A DNA stretch of 64,000 nucleotides from Pseudomonadota bacterium (GTDB taxonomy: Bacteria > Pseudomonadota > Gammaproteobacteria > Burkholderiales > Burkholderiaceae_C): positions 62,001 to 126,000 of the forward strand of contig JAKARB010000006.1 of the NCBI GenBank assembly GCA_021819435.1. Reading direction: 5' to 3'. Within the stretch, counting starts at the first letter, position 1. Each line of letters opens with the position of its first letter. This document shows, in pieces, positions 1 to 8,104 of this stretch. The translations under genes were made by a program, and so were the position numbers. The notes under the pieces were generated by a model. It saw nothing but the letters and a program-made list of their open reading frames with translations, was not told the origin of the DNA and did no database searches.

Positions 1-320
1 GCCCACCTGCCAGCGATCAGCGCTGGCTTCGCGTGGGGGCAATCTGGGGTTGACGAGCTGGGCAGGCCCCGGCGCTCGTCTGTCGGAAATCAAGGCTCAC
101 AAGAGGTGGGTAGATTGCGTTTTCTCCTGCAAGTTCCTTCGTTGCCCCCCCTGACTGAGCGGTTCTGGTCAGGTTCGGGGCGGGCCAAGTGTAAGGGGAC
201 TCCATGACAACTTGACCCGGTAAGCACCCCTGGGTCCCGCTCAAACGCGGCGGTGGGCAGGGCACTGGCGGTCGCTTCTTGGCCGGGTCGACGCAGGGCT
301 GGGTGGCATACTTCGCGCCC
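1..320. other. upstream region without an assignable gene
   Basis: Nothing here can be assigned with confidence. All three plus-strand frames are open at the left edge and close within about 50-200 bases, so the last codons of a gene cut by the window edge could lie here, but none of the short translations resembles a known C-terminus. A minus-strand frame that spans the region has the proline/arginine-rich composition of a shadow frame. The region must contain the leader of the rfb operon, but no clear -35/-10 pair was seen. Confidence 0.4.
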
Positions 321-1394
321 ATGATCCTGATCACTGGCGGCGCCGGCTTCATCGGCGGAAATTTTGTCCATCACTGGCTGGCTCGCCAAGGCGAAACGGC
401 CGAGCCGGTGGTGGTTTTTGACAAGCTCACCTACGCCGGCAACCCCCATACCATCGCAGCCCCGCTGAAGTCGGGCCAGGCCACGCTGATTCAGGCCGAC
501 ATCGCCGACCGCGAGGCCGTGCGCGCGGCTCTGGCGCAGCACAAGCCTCGCGCCGTCTTGCACTTCGCGGCTGAGAGTCACGTCGACCGCTCCATCCACG
601 GCCCGGGTGAATTCATCCAGACCAACATGGTGGGCACCTTCTGCCTGCTTGAAGAGGTGCGAGCCCATTGGGGTGCCATGAACGAAGCGGACAAGGCGGC
701 TTTTCGCTTTCTGCACGTCAGCACCGACGAGGTTTACGGCTCGCTGGGCGACACCGACCCGGCCTTTTCCGAAACCACGCCTTACGCGCCCAATAGCCCA
801 TACTCCGCGAGCAAGGCCGGCAGCGACCACTTGGTGCGCGCCTACCACCATACTTATGGCCTGCCCACGCTGACCACCAACTGCAGCAACAATTACGGGC
901 CGTATCACTTCCCTGAAAAGCTCATCCCGCTGATGATCCTGAACGCGCTGGAGGGCAAGCCGCTGCCGGTGTACGGTGACGGCCTGAACATCCGCGACTG
1001 GCTGTACGTGCGTGACCACTGCGAGGCCATCTGCCAGGTGCTCGAAAAAGGAACGCTGGGTGAGACCTACAACGTCGGCGGCATCAACGAGATCCGCAAC
1101 ATCGATGTGGTGCACACCGTCTGCCGCATCCTTGACGAGTTGCGCCCGCGCGCCGATGGCACTCAATACGAAAGCCTGATCACCTACGTGAAGGACCGCC
1201 CGGGGCATGACCGCCGCTACGCGATCGACCCGACCAAGATCCAGCGCGACATCGGCTGGCGGCCGGCAGAAACCTTTGCCTCGGGCATCCGCAAGACCGT
1301 GCAATGGTTCCTCGACAACGGCGAGTGGATCGACACGGTGCGTTCGGGCGCCTACCGCGACTGGATCGCGCAGAACTACGCGGAGCGGGCATGA
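321..1394 (+). CDS. rfbB: dTDP-glucose 4,6-dehydratase
   Basis: Second enzyme of dTDP-L-rhamnose synthesis. It converts dTDP-glucose to dTDP-4-keto-6-deoxyglucose in the cytoplasm using tightly bound NAD. The extended-SDR nucleotide motif [11 protein letters not shown] lies at the N-terminus, the STDEVYG segment follows, and the catalytic YSASK tyrosine-lysine pair is present, as is the asparagine-rich [14 protein letters not shown] stretch typical of RmlB. The ATG at 321 is chosen over an in-frame ATG at 279 because it places the Rossmann motif directly at the N-terminus, giving 357 residues, the usual family length. The stop overlaps the next start by four bases (ATGA), so the gene is translationally coupled to rfbD. 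First gene of rfbBDAC. Confidence 0.97.
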   Translation: MILITGGAGFIGGNFVHHWLARQGETAEPVVVFDKLTYAGNPHTIAAPLKSGQATLIQADIADREAVRAALAQHKPRAVLHFAAESHVDRSIHGPGEFIQTNMVGTFCLLEEVRAHWGAMNEADKAAFRFLHVSTDEVYGSLGDTDPAFSETTPYAPNSPYSASKAGSDHLVRAYHHTYGLPTLTTNCSNNYGPYHFPEKLIPLMILNALEGKPLPVYGDGLNIRDWLYVRDHCEAICQVLEKGTLGETYNVGGINEIRNIDVVHTVCRILDELRPRADGTQYESLITYVKDRPGHDRRYAIDPTKIQRDIGWRPAETFASGIRKTVQWFLDNGEWIDTVRSGAYRDWIAQNYAERA

Positions 1395-2311
1395 AGATCT
1401 TGCTGCTGGGCTGTGGGGGACAGGTCGGCTGGGAGTTGCAGCGATCTCTGGCGCCATTGGGCGAGGTCCAGGCGCTTGACTTCAACACGTCTGGCCCGAT
1501 TGAATCGCCAGAGCTGAAGGCCGATTTCACCGACCCGGCGCAGGTGGCCGAGATCGTGCGCCGCGTGCGCCCGGATGTTGTCGTCAATTCGGCGGCCCAC
1601 ACGGCGGTCGACAAGGCCGAGAGCGAGCCGGAGGTGGCGCGCCTGATCAACGCAACGGCGCCAGGCCTGGTGGCTCAGGCTGCGGCCGAGATCGGCGCGC
1701 TGCTGGTGCACTACAGCACCGATTATGTGTTCGATGGATCGGGCAGTGCCCCCCGTGACGAGGCCGCGCCCACCGCGCCGCTGAACGTGTACGGTCAGAC
1801 CAAGCTGGAGGGCGAGCAGGCCATTCAGGCCAGCGGTTGCCGGCACCTCATCTTTCGCACCAGCTGGGTTTATGCGGCGCGGGGCGGCAATTTCGCCAAG
1901 ACGATGCTGAAGCTAGCCGCTGAGCGCGATGCATTGAAGGTGATCTCCGACCAGCACGGTGCGCCCACTGGGGCCGACCTGCTGGCCGATGTCACGGCAC
2001 ACGCCGTTCGCACGGTTTGCCAGCCCGGTGGCGATGCGCGCCTGGGCCTCTACAACCTGGTGGCTTCGGGCGAGACCACCTGGCACGCTTACGCCAGTCA
2101 CGTCATCGAATGGGCGCGTGTCCAGGGCCTGCCAGTGAAGGTCGCTGCCGATGCGATCGAGCCGGTGCCCACCACGGCTTATCCCACACCAGCGAAGCGT
2201 CCCCACAACTCGCGCCTGGATACCCGCCGCATCCAGGCGGCTTTCGGGTTAAGCCTGCCCCACTGGCAGCAGGGGGTCGACCGCATGCTCACCGAGATTT
2301 CAGGGAAGTGA
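1391..2311 (+). CDS. rfbD: dTDP-4-dehydrorhamnose reductase
   Basis: Last enzyme of dTDP-L-rhamnose synthesis. It reduces dTDP-4-keto-L-rhamnose with NAD(P)H. The N-terminal [16 protein letters not shown] is the RmlD-type nucleotide-binding loop, YSTDYVFDG is the SDR signature segment, and the YGQTK motif supplies the catalytic Tyr-x-x-x-Lys. The start at 1391 overlaps the rfbB stop (ATGA). The 306-residue product has normal family length. A longer in-frame extension back to 1304 lies inside rfbB and is discarded. rfbA follows after eight bases, consistent with one mRNA. Confidence 0.97.
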   Translation: MKILLLGCGGQVGWELQRSLAPLGEVQALDFNTSGPIESPELKADFTDPAQVAEIVRRVRPDVVVNSAAHTAVDKAESEPEVARLINATAPGLVAQAAAEIGALLVHYSTDYVFDGSGSAPRDEAAPTAPLNVYGQTKLEGEQAIQASGCRHLIFRTSWVYAARGGNFAKTMLKLAAERDALKVISDQHGAPTGADLLADVTAHAVRTVCQPGGDARLGLYNLVASGETTWHAYASHVIEWARVQGLPVKVAADAIEPVPTTAYPTPAKRPHNSRLDTRRIQAAFGLSLPHWQQGVDRMLTEISGK

Positions 2312-2319
2312 TCTCCAAC

Positions 2320-3201
2320 ATGAAACGCAAAGGCATCATCCTGGCCGGGGGCTCCGGCACCCGGCTGCACCCGGCCACGCTGGCCATCAGCAAGCAACTG
2401 CTGCCGGTGTACGACAAGCCGATGGTCTATTACCCGCTGAGCACGTTGATGCTGGCGGGCATCCGCGACATCTTGCTGATCAGCACCCCGCAGGACACGC
2501 CGCGCTTCCAGGCCCTCCTGGGCGATGGCAGTCAGTGGGGTGTGAGTATCAGCTACTGCGTGCAGCCCAGTCCGGATGGCCTGGCGCAGGCGTTCGTGCT
2601 GGGGCGCGATTTCGTGGGCAACGACCCCAGCGCGCTGGTGTTGGGCGACAACATTTACTACGGCCACAACCTGCAGGGCCAGTTGTGCAACGCTGCCCAG
2701 CGCGAATTGGGCGCGAGTGTGTTCGCCTACCACGTGCAGGATCCCGAGCGTTACGGCGTGGTGGTCTTCGATGCCGACAAGCGCGCCTTGTCGATCGAAG
2801 AAAAGCCCGTCGCGCCCAAGAGCAACTACGCCGTCACCGGCTTGTACTTCTACGACAACCAGGTGTGCGACATCGCAGCGTCGATCAAGCCCAGCGCGCG
2901 GGGCGAATACGAGATCACCGACGTGAACGCGATCTACCTTCAGCAGGGGCAACTCAGCGTCGAGATCATGGGCCGGGGCTATGCCTGGCTCGACACGGGC
3001 ACCCACGACAGCCTGCTCGAGGCCAGCCAGTTCATCGCCACGCTGGAGAAGCGCCAGGGCCTGAAGGTGGCGTGCATCGAAGAGATCGCTTATCGCTCGG
3101 GCTGGATCAGCGCCGAGCAGGTCGAAAAACTCGCCCAGCCCATGTTGAAGAACGGCTATGGACAGTACCTGCGCAAGGTGCTGCAGGATCAAGTCTGGTG
3201 A
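2320..3201 (+). CDS. rfbA: glucose-1-phosphate thymidylyltransferase
   Basis: First committed step of dTDP-rhamnose synthesis: dTTP plus glucose-1-phosphate gives dTDP-glucose. The N-terminus carries the sugar-nucleotidyltransferase signature [11 protein letters not shown], followed by [18 protein letters not shown]. The internal GDNIYYG and the EKP segment in [20 protein letters not shown] are typical of RmlA. The ATG at 2320 gives 293 residues, the expected length, and discards a spurious extension of about 100 residues into rfbD. Feedback inhibition by dTDP-rhamnose is known for the family and is not visible here. Four bases separate it from rfbC. Confidence 0.97.
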   Translation: MKRKGIILAGGSGTRLHPATLAISKQLLPVYDKPMVYYPLSTLMLAGIRDILLISTPQDTPRFQALLGDGSQWGVSISYCVQPSPDGLAQAFVLGRDFVGNDPSALVLGDNIYYGHNLQGQLCNAAQRELGASVFAYHVQDPERYGVVVFDADKRALSIEEKPVAPKSNYAVTGLYFYDNQVCDIAASIKPSARGEYEITDVNAIYLQQGQLSVEIMGRGYAWLDTGTHDSLLEASQFIATLEKRQGLKVACIEEIAYRSGWISAEQVEKLAQPMLKNGYGQYLRKVLQDQVW

Positions 3202-3205
3202 CACC

Positions 3206-3787
3206 ATGAAATTCACGCCCACAGCCATCCCCGATGTCGTCGTCATCGAACCTGCTGTTTTTGGAGATGACCGAGGCTGGTTCATGGAGAGCTTCAACGA
3301 GGCGAAGTTCCACCAGGGACTGGCCGAGTTGGGGCTGCCCGCACCACGCCCCTTCGTGCAGGACAACCACTCCTGCAGCAAGGCCGGTGTGTTGCGCGGC
3401 CTGCACTACCAGTTGCCTCCGCACCCTCAAGGCAAGCTGGTGCGCGTGACTCAGGGCGCGGCCTTCGATGTGGCGGTGGACATCCGCCGAGGTTCTCCAA
3501 CGTTCGGTCGGTGGGTGGGCGTGGTGTTGAGTGCGGCCAATCGTTTGCAGCTGTGGATCCCCGAAGGGTTCGCGCATGGCTTTGCGGCCTTGGAAGACGA
3601 CACCCACTTCCTCTACAAGACGACCGACGTCTACGCGCGCGACTGCGAGCGCAGCATCCGTTGGGATGATGCCGACATCGGCATCCAGTGGCCCGAGGTC
3701 GCAGGTGCTGCGCGCAGCCTGGCGGCCAAGGATGCCCAGGCGCCGTTGATGCGCGACACGGATCTTTTTACCTTCGGCGCAGTTTGA
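3206..3787 (+). CDS. rfbC: dTDP-4-dehydrorhamnose 3,5-epimerase
   Basis: Cupin-fold epimerase that inverts C3 and C5 of dTDP-4-keto-6-deoxyglucose, between RfbB and RfbD. The active-site segment RGLHYQLPPHPQGKLVRV and the downstream WIPEGFAHGF match RmlC. The ATG at 3206 gives 193 residues, slightly longer than the roughly 180-185 of most homologues because of the C-terminus. It is the last gene of rfbBDAC and ends 10 bases from the convergent AGE-family gene. The short gap holds a small AGCGCT-based inverted repeat without a T-run, so the end of transcription is unclear. Confidence 0.96.
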   Translation: MKFTPTAIPDVVVIEPAVFGDDRGWFMESFNEAKFHQGLAELGLPAPRPFVQDNHSCSKAGVLRGLHYQLPPHPQGKLVRVTQGAAFDVAVDIRRGSPTFGRWVGVVLSAANRLQLWIPEGFAHGFAALEDDTHFLYKTTDVYARDCERSIRWDDADIGIQWPEVAGAARSLAAKDAQAPLMRDTDLFTFGAV

Positions 3788-3797
3788 GTTCAGCGCT

Positions 3798-5009
3798 TCA
3801 GCGCTTGAACGCACTGGCCGTTTCCAGCGCGTAGACGATGTGGTACAGGCTGCTGGCCCGGGTGTCCTGGGTTTGCCAGAGGCCTTGTGCGTCCAGCGAT
3901 TCGTGCCAGGCGCCGGCCACGGGGTGGTCGAGGTAGCGCTGCAAGGCCTGCGTGGCCGCCGTGGCTTGCGCCAGGGCCCGCGCTGCTTCTTCAGGTGACG
4001 CATCTTGTTCAGCCAGCTCGGCGCGGGTGACCCAGGCTTTGATGCGCTCGGTCTGCGGCCACAGCTTGGCGTTGGCGTCGCGCCACCGGCCGTCGGTGCC
4101 CAGGGTGTTGATGGCCACGCCACGTGTGGAGTCCACGCCGAGGTGCTCGCCCAGGTCGATCATGCGTTGGGCGGCGGCCAGTGCGTTGGCACGGCGCGGG
4201 TGCGCGGGACGGGCGAGGGCCCATTGCATGAACAGCCAGCCCCATTCGAATTGGTGCCCTGGCTCGGCCTCGCTGCCGCGCTCGCCTGGCAGGGGGAGCC
4301 AATCCACGTTGAACCACTCCGTCACCAGCCCGCTGGGCGCATCCAGCAGGTGGTCGAGCGCGAGTGCGGTGATCTCGTCGGCAAGTTCGCCCCACTCCGG
4401 CAGGGTGCCTTGGCTGACCCGGTGCCATTGCAAGGCCGCTTCGAGCAGGTGCATGTGGGGGTTGGCGCGCAGCGGCGCTCGAGGTGGATGGCTCTCGTGG
4501 AACCCGCCCGTGGGGTGTTGCCAGTCTTCGCGCAGGCGCTTGAGGGTCGACAGGGCGATGCCTGGCAGGTGGGCGAAGGCGTGGCGGTCTGTCTCGTGCA
4601 CGGAGGCGAGGGCAAAGAGCGCGAAGGCTTGTTCGTACAGATCGAAGTGTTCGTTGCGTTGGCCGCTGCGGACATCGAACGACGCCGCAAACGTGCCATC
4701 GGGACAGCGCAGGCGATTCAGGAGGAAGTCCAAGCCGTGGGTCAGCAGGCCGGTGGTGTCATGCGGCCAGCCCAACCGCCTGGCCACGGCGCAGACGTGG
4801 AGCTGCCGGGCCACCACGCGGGTGCGGCGAGGCTCTTCGACGGGATGGCCTTGGGCATCGAGCTTCTCGAAGAAGCCGCCGTGCTGGCGATCAACGCCCC
4901 GCGTGCTCCAGAGCGGGAAGGCCCGGGTCACGAACCAATCTTGCCAAGTCGCCCGGGTTTGCACCCAGTCGGTTGATCCGGGGAGGGTGGAGGGCGTGGG
5001 GACATCCAT
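3798..5009 (-). CDS. AGE family epimerase/isomerase
   Basis: (Alpha/alpha)6-barrel sugar isomerase of the N-acylglucosamine 2-epimerase superfamily, probably acting on mannose or mannose-6-phosphate, which would feed fructose/mannose interconversion for polysaccharide precursors. Visible family landmarks are NPHMHLLEAAL, the PGHQFEWGWL segment with one catalytic histidine, LWPQTERIKAW, and SSLYHIVYAL with the second conserved histidine near the C-terminus. The 403-residue length is typical. The substrate cannot be read from sequence: GlcNAc, cellobiose and mannose members share these motifs. It converges on rfbC and lies downstream of the glycosyltransferase gene on the same strand, with a strong terminator between them, so it is probably transcribed separately. 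Confidence 0.85.
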   Translation of the reverse strand: MDVPTPSTLPGSTDWVQTRATWQDWFVTRAFPLWSTRGVDRQHGGFFEKLDAQGHPVEEPRRTRVVARQLHVCAVARRLGWPHDTTGLLTHGLDFLLNRLRCPDGTFAASFDVRSGQRNEHFDLYEQAFALFALASVHETDRHAFAHLPGIALSTLKRLREDWQHPTGGFHESHPPRAPLRANPHMHLLEAALQWHRVSQGTLPEWGELADEITALALDHLLDAPSGLVTEWFNVDWLPLPGERGSEAEPGHQFEWGWLFMQWALARPAHPRRANALAAAQRMIDLGEHLGVDSTRGVAINTLGTDGRWRDANAKLWPQTERIKAWVTRAELAEQDASPEEAARALAQATAATQALQRYLDHPVAGAWHESLDAQGLWQTQDTRASSLYHIVYALETASAFKR

Positions 5010-5090
5010 GGGCGTTGCCGGGCAGGTCGATGAGGCGAGAGTCTATCGGCTGCCCGGGGCGGGATGTGGAGACGGGCGGAGACGTGGTCA

Positions 5091-5120
5091 AACAAAAACG
5101 GCCGCGAGGTGCGCGGCCGT
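5091..5120 (-). terminator. rho-independent terminator of the WecG-like gene
   Basis: A perfect 8-bp inverted repeat (5098-5105 with 5113-5120, arms ACGGCCGC/GCGGCCGT) encloses a 7-base loop. On the minus strand the stem is followed by TTTTTGTT. It lies 28 bases after the stop of the glycosyltransferase gene ending at 5148. Confidence 0.85.
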
Positions 5121-5147
5121 CATGGTCATCGGCGACAGGTGGCCGTG

Positions 5148-5966
5148 TCAGCGATCGTCGTGGCGAGAAGGCGGTGCGCCCAGGAACATGCCCTGCAAAA
5201 TGTGGGCGAAGAACACCGCCCGGTTGGCGATGCGTCGACGCAGTTCGTGCCAGGTTTGGGGTTTGGCCGACTCTGCATGCGGTTGTGCAAAACCGCGACC
5301 AAGGCCGATCATCACCGCGCGAATCTGGCCACGATGGGTGTTCATCCAGTGTTCTTGCTCGATGTCGTCCAGGCCGACGAACACCACTTGTGCGCCACCT
5401 GAGGTGATCCGTTGCGCGAGCGCAAGGTCTTCTGCGGGCGTGTGAGGATGAGACGAAGCCGGCGTGCCGGTGGCGCGCAGGGCCGGAAACGCCGCCTGCA
5501 CGCTGGTGAGCAGCCGGTCGAGGGCCTCGGGGTTGCCTCCATGGAAGTGCACGGCCTGGCCCGCCTGCTCGGCGAGGGCCAGGTGGCGCCACATGAGTTC
5601 ATGGCCGGGCAAGGCCTGCTGCTTGCGTTGGCCTTCGCGGCGCATGGCCCAGGCCACGGCGGTGTCTGCGGGCAAGGTGAGATCGGCTTGGGCGATGGCG
5701 CGATGCAGGGCCGGATCGTGGGCGGCTCTCACGAGGTTGTCCACCTGGCACAGGGTCACGATGCGCGATTGCTGCCGACTGCCCCAGGTGAGGATGCGCT
5801 GCGCGGCGCTGTCGAGGTCGATGGCGTCGATGTGCGTGTCGAGCACCAGGGCACCTTGGCGCAGGAAGCGGTGACGCGAGGGCGGTGGCGCCAGCGGAGC
5901 GGGCCGTTGCTCATTCGCTCTCCAAGACACTGCGGAGTAACCGAAATGGGGATCGGGGTGACGCAT
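5148..5966 (-). CDS. WecG/TagA/CpsF family glycosyltransferase
   Basis: GT26-type glycosyltransferase, expected to transfer a sugar (ManNAc-like in characterised members) from a nucleotide sugar to a lipid-linked acceptor at the inner face of the membrane during polysaccharide assembly. Recognisable are the N-terminal VTLCQVDNLVRAAHDPALHRA stretch (residues about 70-90), LTLPADTAVAWAMR with the conserved aspartate, the central VHFHGGNPEALDRLL segment and the AQVVFVGLDDIEQEHWM block. The start at 5966 has an AGGA ribosome site eight bases upstream; the first 40 residues are poorly conserved. The neighbouring rfb genes, AGE isomerase and EpsD foldase support a role in exopolysaccharide. Donor and acceptor cannot be inferred. 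Confidence 0.85.
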   Translation of the reverse strand: MRHPDPHFGYSAVSWRANEQRPAPLAPPPSRHRFLRQGALVLDTHIDAIDLDSAAQRILTWGSRQQSRIVTLCQVDNLVRAAHDPALHRAIAQADLTLPADTAVAWAMRREGQRKQQALPGHELMWRHLALAEQAGQAVHFHGGNPEALDRLLTSVQAAFPALRATGTPASSHPHTPAEDLALAQRITSGGAQVVFVGLDDIEQEHWMNTHRGQIRAVMIGLGRGFAQPHAESAKPQTWHELRRRIANRAVFFAHILQGMFLGAPPSRHDDR

Positions 5967-6304
5967 GCTGCTTCCTCATCAGAGCGGGCAGCGGGACCGC
6001 TGGGCGCCGCGCTCCGTTTCCAAAAATTCTAGGAAACAGCATGCAGGCCGGCGCCTGAGGGAAACCCTCCGACAGGCGCTGTATCGCCCGGGTGATGTGA
6101 TGGATGTCGCGGCGATGCCCCAGCCGGCTTGCTGGTTTGCCCTGGGCACGGCCTGATGGCCCCTTGGCGCCTTGAAAAACAAAGCGCCCCTAGCTTGGCT
6201 GGGGCGCTGGTGTGGCGCTGGTTGCGGGGCGATGCCCGCCCAGGAGAAGAGGCGGATGGTTCGCGTACCCGGGCGGCGACCGGCCGGGCTCGCGAGCGAT
6301 CACA
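5967..6304. other. intergenic region between WecG-like and EpsD genes
   Basis: 338 bases without a gene. It holds the EpsD terminator (6174-6208) and the leader of the WecG-like gene. Short frames crossing it show no recognisable protein and no ribosome site. Confidence 0.6.
6174..6208 (-). terminator. rho-independent terminator of the epsD gene
   Basis: Perfect 8-bp stem AGCGCCCC (6183-6190) with GGGGCGCT (6201-6208) around a 10-base loop. Read on the minus strand it is followed by TTTGTTTTT. It lies about 100 bases beyond the stop codon at 6305. Confidence 0.85.
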
Positions 6305-7312
6305 TCACTTCAGGCCTGACAGTCCCTTGGACAGGGCGTCGGCATCGACGCCCGTGCTGGCGGCCGCGTCAGCCGAGGATGCTGCCACGGAGGGGGTGGA
6401 AGCCACGCCGCCTTCAGCGCCCGATGCCGCCGAGGCCGGCTTTTCTGCGAACTTGCCCAGGTACTCGATCTTTGCGGCGTCACGCATGGCCTTCAGTTCC
6501 TTTTGGGCGAACTGGCGGCGGCGCTCGGCGGTCAGGAACTGCTCGATCGCGGGCTTGGCCTGATCGAAGGAAACAGGTTGCGGGCGGCTGGCGATGACCA
6601 GGATGGCCTTGAAGCCATCCTTGGCAGTGATGAACAGCGACTCCCCGTCGTTGACCTTGGCCAGTTGATCAACGATGGCCAGCGGCAGGCCCTCGGCGGC
6701 CTGGGTGACCTGCTGGGTCGTGAACTTCAGGCCAGACGCTTTGAGGGCCTCTGCGTATTCAGCCGGGGTGCGGGCTTTCTTCAGGGCTTCGATGGTCGCC
6801 TTGGTTTGCTCGGGCGTGGCCGGGACGGTGAACTCTTGCAGCGCGTAGAGCTTGCGTTGCGAGAACAGGGCGGGCTTTTCGTCGAAGTACTTGCGGATTT
6901 CATCGCCGCCCGGGGTGCCGGCGCCGGCGGCAGCCGAGCGCTCGATGTAAGCGCGAGCGAGGATGTTGCGGCGGGTGGCTTCCAGCAGTTGCATGATCTG
7001 CGGGTCACGATCGAGCTTTTGCTCTTCTGCCTTGGCCACTGCGAGCTGCTGGTCGATCAGACCTTCGAGGATGTTGCGACCGGCCGCGTCGGCTTGTTCT
7101 GGGCGCAAGCCTTGCTGGCGTTCGAGCACCTGGTTGATCTGGTGGACGGTGATTTCCGCACCGTTCACGCGGGCAGCGGCCTGGGTGGCCTTGCCTTCGG
7201 ACGAGCCCTTGTCGCCGCAGCCGGCGGCCAGGACGGCGGCCAGGACGACGGGCAGCAGGGCCATCATGCGGATGGCGCGCGGTTGAACGGGAGCGTGCAG
7301 GCGGTGTTGCAT
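6305..7312 (-). CDS. epsD: EpsD-family peptidyl-prolyl cis-trans isomerase lipoprotein
   Basis: Periplasmic SurA/PpiC-like foldase of the EpsD family, found with exopolysaccharide export loci. The start at 7312 (MQHRLHAPVQ) gives a lipoprotein signal: a basic n-region, the hydrophobic stretch MALLPVVLAAVLAA and lipobox LAAGC, so the mature protein should be lipid-anchored. The SurA-N-like region RVNGAEITVHQINQVLERQ follows, then NILEGLIDQQLAVAKAEEQ. A parvulin-type central region contains the ALQEFTV segment, and a Ser/Ala-rich tail ends the protein. Catalytic activity is uncertain because EpsD members often have degenerate parvulin residues. The longer frame to 7372 lacks a signal at its N-terminus and is rejected. 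Confidence 0.88.
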   Translation of the reverse strand: MQHRLHAPVQPRAIRMMALLPVVLAAVLAAGCGDKGSSEGKATQAAARVNGAEITVHQINQVLERQQGLRPEQADAAGRNILEGLIDQQLAVAKAEEQKLDRDPQIMQLLEATRRNILARAYIERSAAAGAGTPGGDEIRKYFDEKPALFSQRKLYALQEFTVPATPEQTKATIEALKKARTPAEYAEALKASGLKFTTQQVTQAAEGLPLAIVDQLAKVNDGESLFITAKDGFKAILVIASRPQPVSFDQAKPAIEQFLTAERRRQFAQKELKAMRDAAKIEYLGKFAEKPASAASGAEGGVASTPSVAASSADAAASTGVDADALSKGLSGLK

Positions 7313-7450
7313 GGTCTGAAGGTTGGGTTGTGTGGTTCTCGGTCCTGGTGCTGGAAGGCGCTCAGGCGTCAATGCAAGATCGGGGACGGACTGGGAAGTT
7401 CCCTGGTTGGTAGCGTAAACCGCTCAAACAGGTGGGAGACGGTGCTTTTG

Positions 7451-8104
7451 TCATGGAGGTTGATGCCCTCCGAGGCGATCCGCGTGCAGCGCCGACCACG
7501 CCATCGCCCCGGCCAGCACGCCACTCAAATGCGCCCATGGGGCCACGTTTATAGCCGACGCTTCTGACAGAACGAGGGCATGGCCCCAGGGGTTTTCCAT
7601 GAAGAGCTTGCCGGCAAGCCACGCCAGCAGCACGATGCCGACGGCGCGGTAGGAGGGGCGGCGGGGGTGGTGGAGGTTGGTCAGCGCAACGATCACGACA
7701 CCGGCATGCAACACGCCGGACAGGCCAACGTAGGATGTGAGCGAGGGCTCCAGCAACATGCCAAGGTGGGTCAGGGGCCAGGCGATGAACCACGCGAGGC
7801 CGTCACGTGCTGTGACGCCGGAGAGCGTGCCCATCAGCATGATCAGGCCGGCGCCTGCCAGGTTGCGCCAGAGGTGCGCTTCGCTGCCATGCAGCCACGC
7901 TGTGGTCCACCAAGTCAGCAGAGGTTGGTGGCCTCCTTGGTCGGGCCGCAGCACCAGGCGGGCGGGCAGGTCGGGCCAGAACTCCGGCGGCAAGGCCAGC
8001 GGCACGGGCGCGAAGGCCAGGCAGGGCATGGCCAACAGCAGCCCGATGGCGCACCACCACAGCGCGTTGCTGGTCACGAGGGGGCGGGACAGGGTTGTGC
8101 TCAA
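7451..8104 (-). CDS. rrtA: rhombosortase / rhomboid-family intramembrane protease
   Basis: Polytopic rhomboid-like serine protease. The GLSGVLHAG motif (catalytic serine in GLSG) and a later HLSGVLAG histidine segment match the rhombosortase subgroup, which processes GlyGly-CTERM surface proteins. The early motif WLHGSEAHLWRNLAG is the usual rhomboid segment before TM2. About six hydrophobic segments are visible, and the length suits the compact subgroup. The start is unsettled: an ATG at 8170 would run 70 bases into glnE, whereas a TTG at 8104 overlaps the glnE stop (TTGA) and suggests translational coupling; a GTG lies at 8077. No strong ribosome site distinguishes them. No GlyGly-CTERM substrate is encoded in the window. 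Confidence 0.78.
   Translation of the reverse strand: MSTTLSRPLVTSNALWWCAIGLLLAMPCLAFAPVPLALPPEFWPDLPARLVLRPDQGGHQPLLTWWTTAWLHGSEAHLWRNLAGAGLIMLMGTLSGVTARDGLAWFIAWPLTHLGMLLEPSLTSYVGLSGVLHAGVVIVALTNLHHPRRPSYRAVGIVLLAWLAGKLFMENPWGHALVLSEASAINVAPWAHLSGVLAGAMAWSALHADRLGGHQPP

Noticed and set aside
90..1457. 455-residue minus-strand frame across rfbB
   Set aside because: Antisense shadow of rfbB, Val/Gly/Asp-rich with no motif; GC-rich genes open the opposite frame.
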